Of a stretch of DNA of 35,943 nt, positions 34,837 through 35,943 are shown piece after piece. This stretch comes from Prochlorococcus sp. AG-676-M04. Lineage in GTDB: Bacteria > Cyanobacteriota > Cyanobacteriia > PCC-6307 > Cyanobiaceae. Under the pieces are notes generated by a model. It worked only from the letters and a program-made list of their open reading frames with translations, made no database searches and had not been told where the DNA came from. The stretch lies in the NCBI GenBank assembly GCA_003210895.1, contig QCUB01000012.1:1-35943 (forward strand), given 5' to 3'. Both the position numbers and the translations under genes were made by a program. Positions within the stretch are counted from its first letter, which is position 1, and every line of letters begins with the position of its first letter.

Positions 34837-35943
34837 CTAGTCTAACTGAAAAACTACGATTGAAGCATCATCTTCTAATTGTCTATTTGTTCCAGTAAAC
34901 TCATCTAAAATTTTAAATATCCTATCTAAAATTTCTTTAGATTTAAGTGATTGCTTACATAAGTTTGAAAAGGATTTAATTAAACGTTCTTCATCAAATC
35001 TTTCCCCTAAAACATTAGAAGTATCAGTTACCCCATCTGTGTAATAAAGAATTGCATCATTTTTATTAAGTTGTATTTGACCACATTTATATTCAGCATC
35101 ATTTTGCAATCCAAGAACAAAACCTTCGGAATCAAGCTTTATAATTTTCTGCTCAGAACTTTTCCAAAGCAAAGGAGGATTATGGGCAGCGTTTGCGTAC
35201 CTTAATTTTTTTGTTCTTGGATCATAATCTGAATAAAATAAAGTTACAAACCTATGCGATTGGTCTAAATCATGAATCGCTAACTGATTTAAATCGTGCA
35301 ATATTCTATCTGGAGGCAAACCAGTCAAAACCTCTGCTCTTAGCATTCCTCTTAGCATAGTCATCAAGAGGCCCGCAGGAATACCCTTTCCCATTACGTC
35401 ACCAATAACTAAAGCCCACCTTGCCTTTTCCCTTCTCTTTTCCGAAATATTTGTTTTTAAAGACATAAAGTCATAATAATCTCCTCCTAGTTGAAGAGCT
35501 GGTCTACAGTGCGCAGCTAAATCCACACCAAAAATAATTGGGCAATAATCAGGTAAAAGTTGCGATTGAATTTCTGCACCAATTGAAATTTCTCTATCTA
35601 CATTTTCATGCTTTTTATTTGTTTTAATTAACCAATAGTTTTCTAAACCAACTCCCAAACAGCTAATAATGAAACTTAAATTACGCTCATCTTTTACTGA
35701 ATCATTTAAAAAATCTTGATTAAAAGTATATACAAATCCTCTACATTTTCCTCGTGTCAAAATTTTATAAGACTTTATTACATATTCTTTAAATTTATTG
35801 TTTAAAAATTTTTCAAAAGAGTCGATTTCTTTTAGTCTAAAATTCTTTGGAAAATCAAAATTCTTAAAATAACTTTTAATTTCACCATCCGTTTTTAAAT
35901 TTTTTGTATCTCCAGAAAACTTAATATTTTCTTTCCATATTTC
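34837..35943 (-). CDS. SpoIIE/RsbU-type PP2C serine phosphatase (5' truncated)
   Basis: The frame is open to the right edge, so the gene starts outside the window; at least 368 residues are present. The C-terminal 250 residues are a PPM-type phosphatase of the SpoIIE/RsbU family: IQSQLLP (linker helix), GGDYYDF, GDVMGKGIPAGLLM, YANAAHNPP, YYTDGVTD and the closing DDASIVVF, with the metal-binding aspartates present. Such enzymes dephosphorylate anti-sigma antagonists or similar partners. The visible upstream part (about 100 residues) is Lys/Phe-rich with no recognised sensor domain; a GAF-like domain is possible but not shown. No anti-sigma partner lies nearby. Confidence 0.9.
   Translation of the reverse strand, partial: EIWKENIKFSGDTKNLKTDGEIKSYFKNFDFPKNFRLKEIDSFEKFLNNKFKEYVIKSYKILTRGKCRGFVYTFNQDFLNDSVKDERNLSFIISCLGVGLENYWLIKTNKKHENVDREISIGAEIQSQLLPDYCPIIFGVDLAAHCRPALQLGGDYYDFMSLKTNISEKRREKARWALVIGDVMGKGIPAGLLMTMLRGMLRAEVLTGLPPDRILHDLNQLAIHDLDQSHRFVTLFYSDYDPRTKKLRYANAAHNPPLLWKSSEQKIIKLDSEGFVLGLQNDAEYKCGQIQLNKNDAILYYTDGVTDTSNVLGERFDEERLIKSFSNLCKQSLKSKEILDRIFKILDEFTGTNRQLEDDASIVVFQLD

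Noticed and set aside
1-35943. Mobile elements, prophage or integration sites
   Set aside because: No transposase, integrase, phage structural gene, tRNA gene or flanking direct repeats were found despite the variable look of the pilus block.

Overview
The window is about 36 kb of very AT-rich, gene-dense bacterial DNA. Its gene content and order point to a marine picocyanobacterium, most likely a high-light Prochlorococcus. The supporting genes are a Gap2-type Calvin-cycle GAPDH, a TLP40/CYP38-like lumenal cyclophilin, CbiD, an RRM-Gly RNA-binding protein, a half-length AbrB-type membrane protein and several small cyanobacterial orphan genes. No tRNA, rRNA, CRISPR array, insertion sequence or phage gene was seen.

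Region 1 (1-10517) is a type IV pilus block. It opens with the 3' end of a secretin gene on the + strand. Ten genes follow, all on the - strand. In transcription order (high to low coordinates) they are: three paralogous modular pilins (unknown C-terminus, discoidin-like, C-type-lectin-like), a prepilin peptidase, a small exported orphan, a FimT/GspH-like pilin, a PilA-like major pilin, a 721-residue PilX/GspK-like pilin, a PilV-like pilin and a PilW-like pilin fused to a von Willebrand A domain. No assembly ATPase, PilC or PilMNO gene lies inside the window. The block looks like an adhesive pilus whose minor pilins carry different binding domains. This is the most interesting part of the window.

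Region 2 (10518-12858) holds two exported or membrane-anchored TPR-repeat proteins. They are paralogues built from 102-bp units and preceded by a nearly identical 54-bp upstream cassette with a conserved inverted repeat and an extended -10.

Region 3 (12859-35943) is core housekeeping DNA. It contains guaA, cbiD, a serine/alanine-glyoxylate aminotransferase, small orphans, an AbrB-type protein, a DUF6554-like protein, an HNH nuclease, an NAD-dependent epimerase, pdxA, efp-accB, the lumenal cyclophilin with thiL, gap2, murC-murB, ebfC, the grpE-dnaJ-tusA-rsgA run, msrB, dus, an RNA-binding protein, argH and a SpoIIE/RsbU-type phosphatase that runs off the right edge. Genes are tightly packed, with several convergent overlaps and start/stop overlaps.
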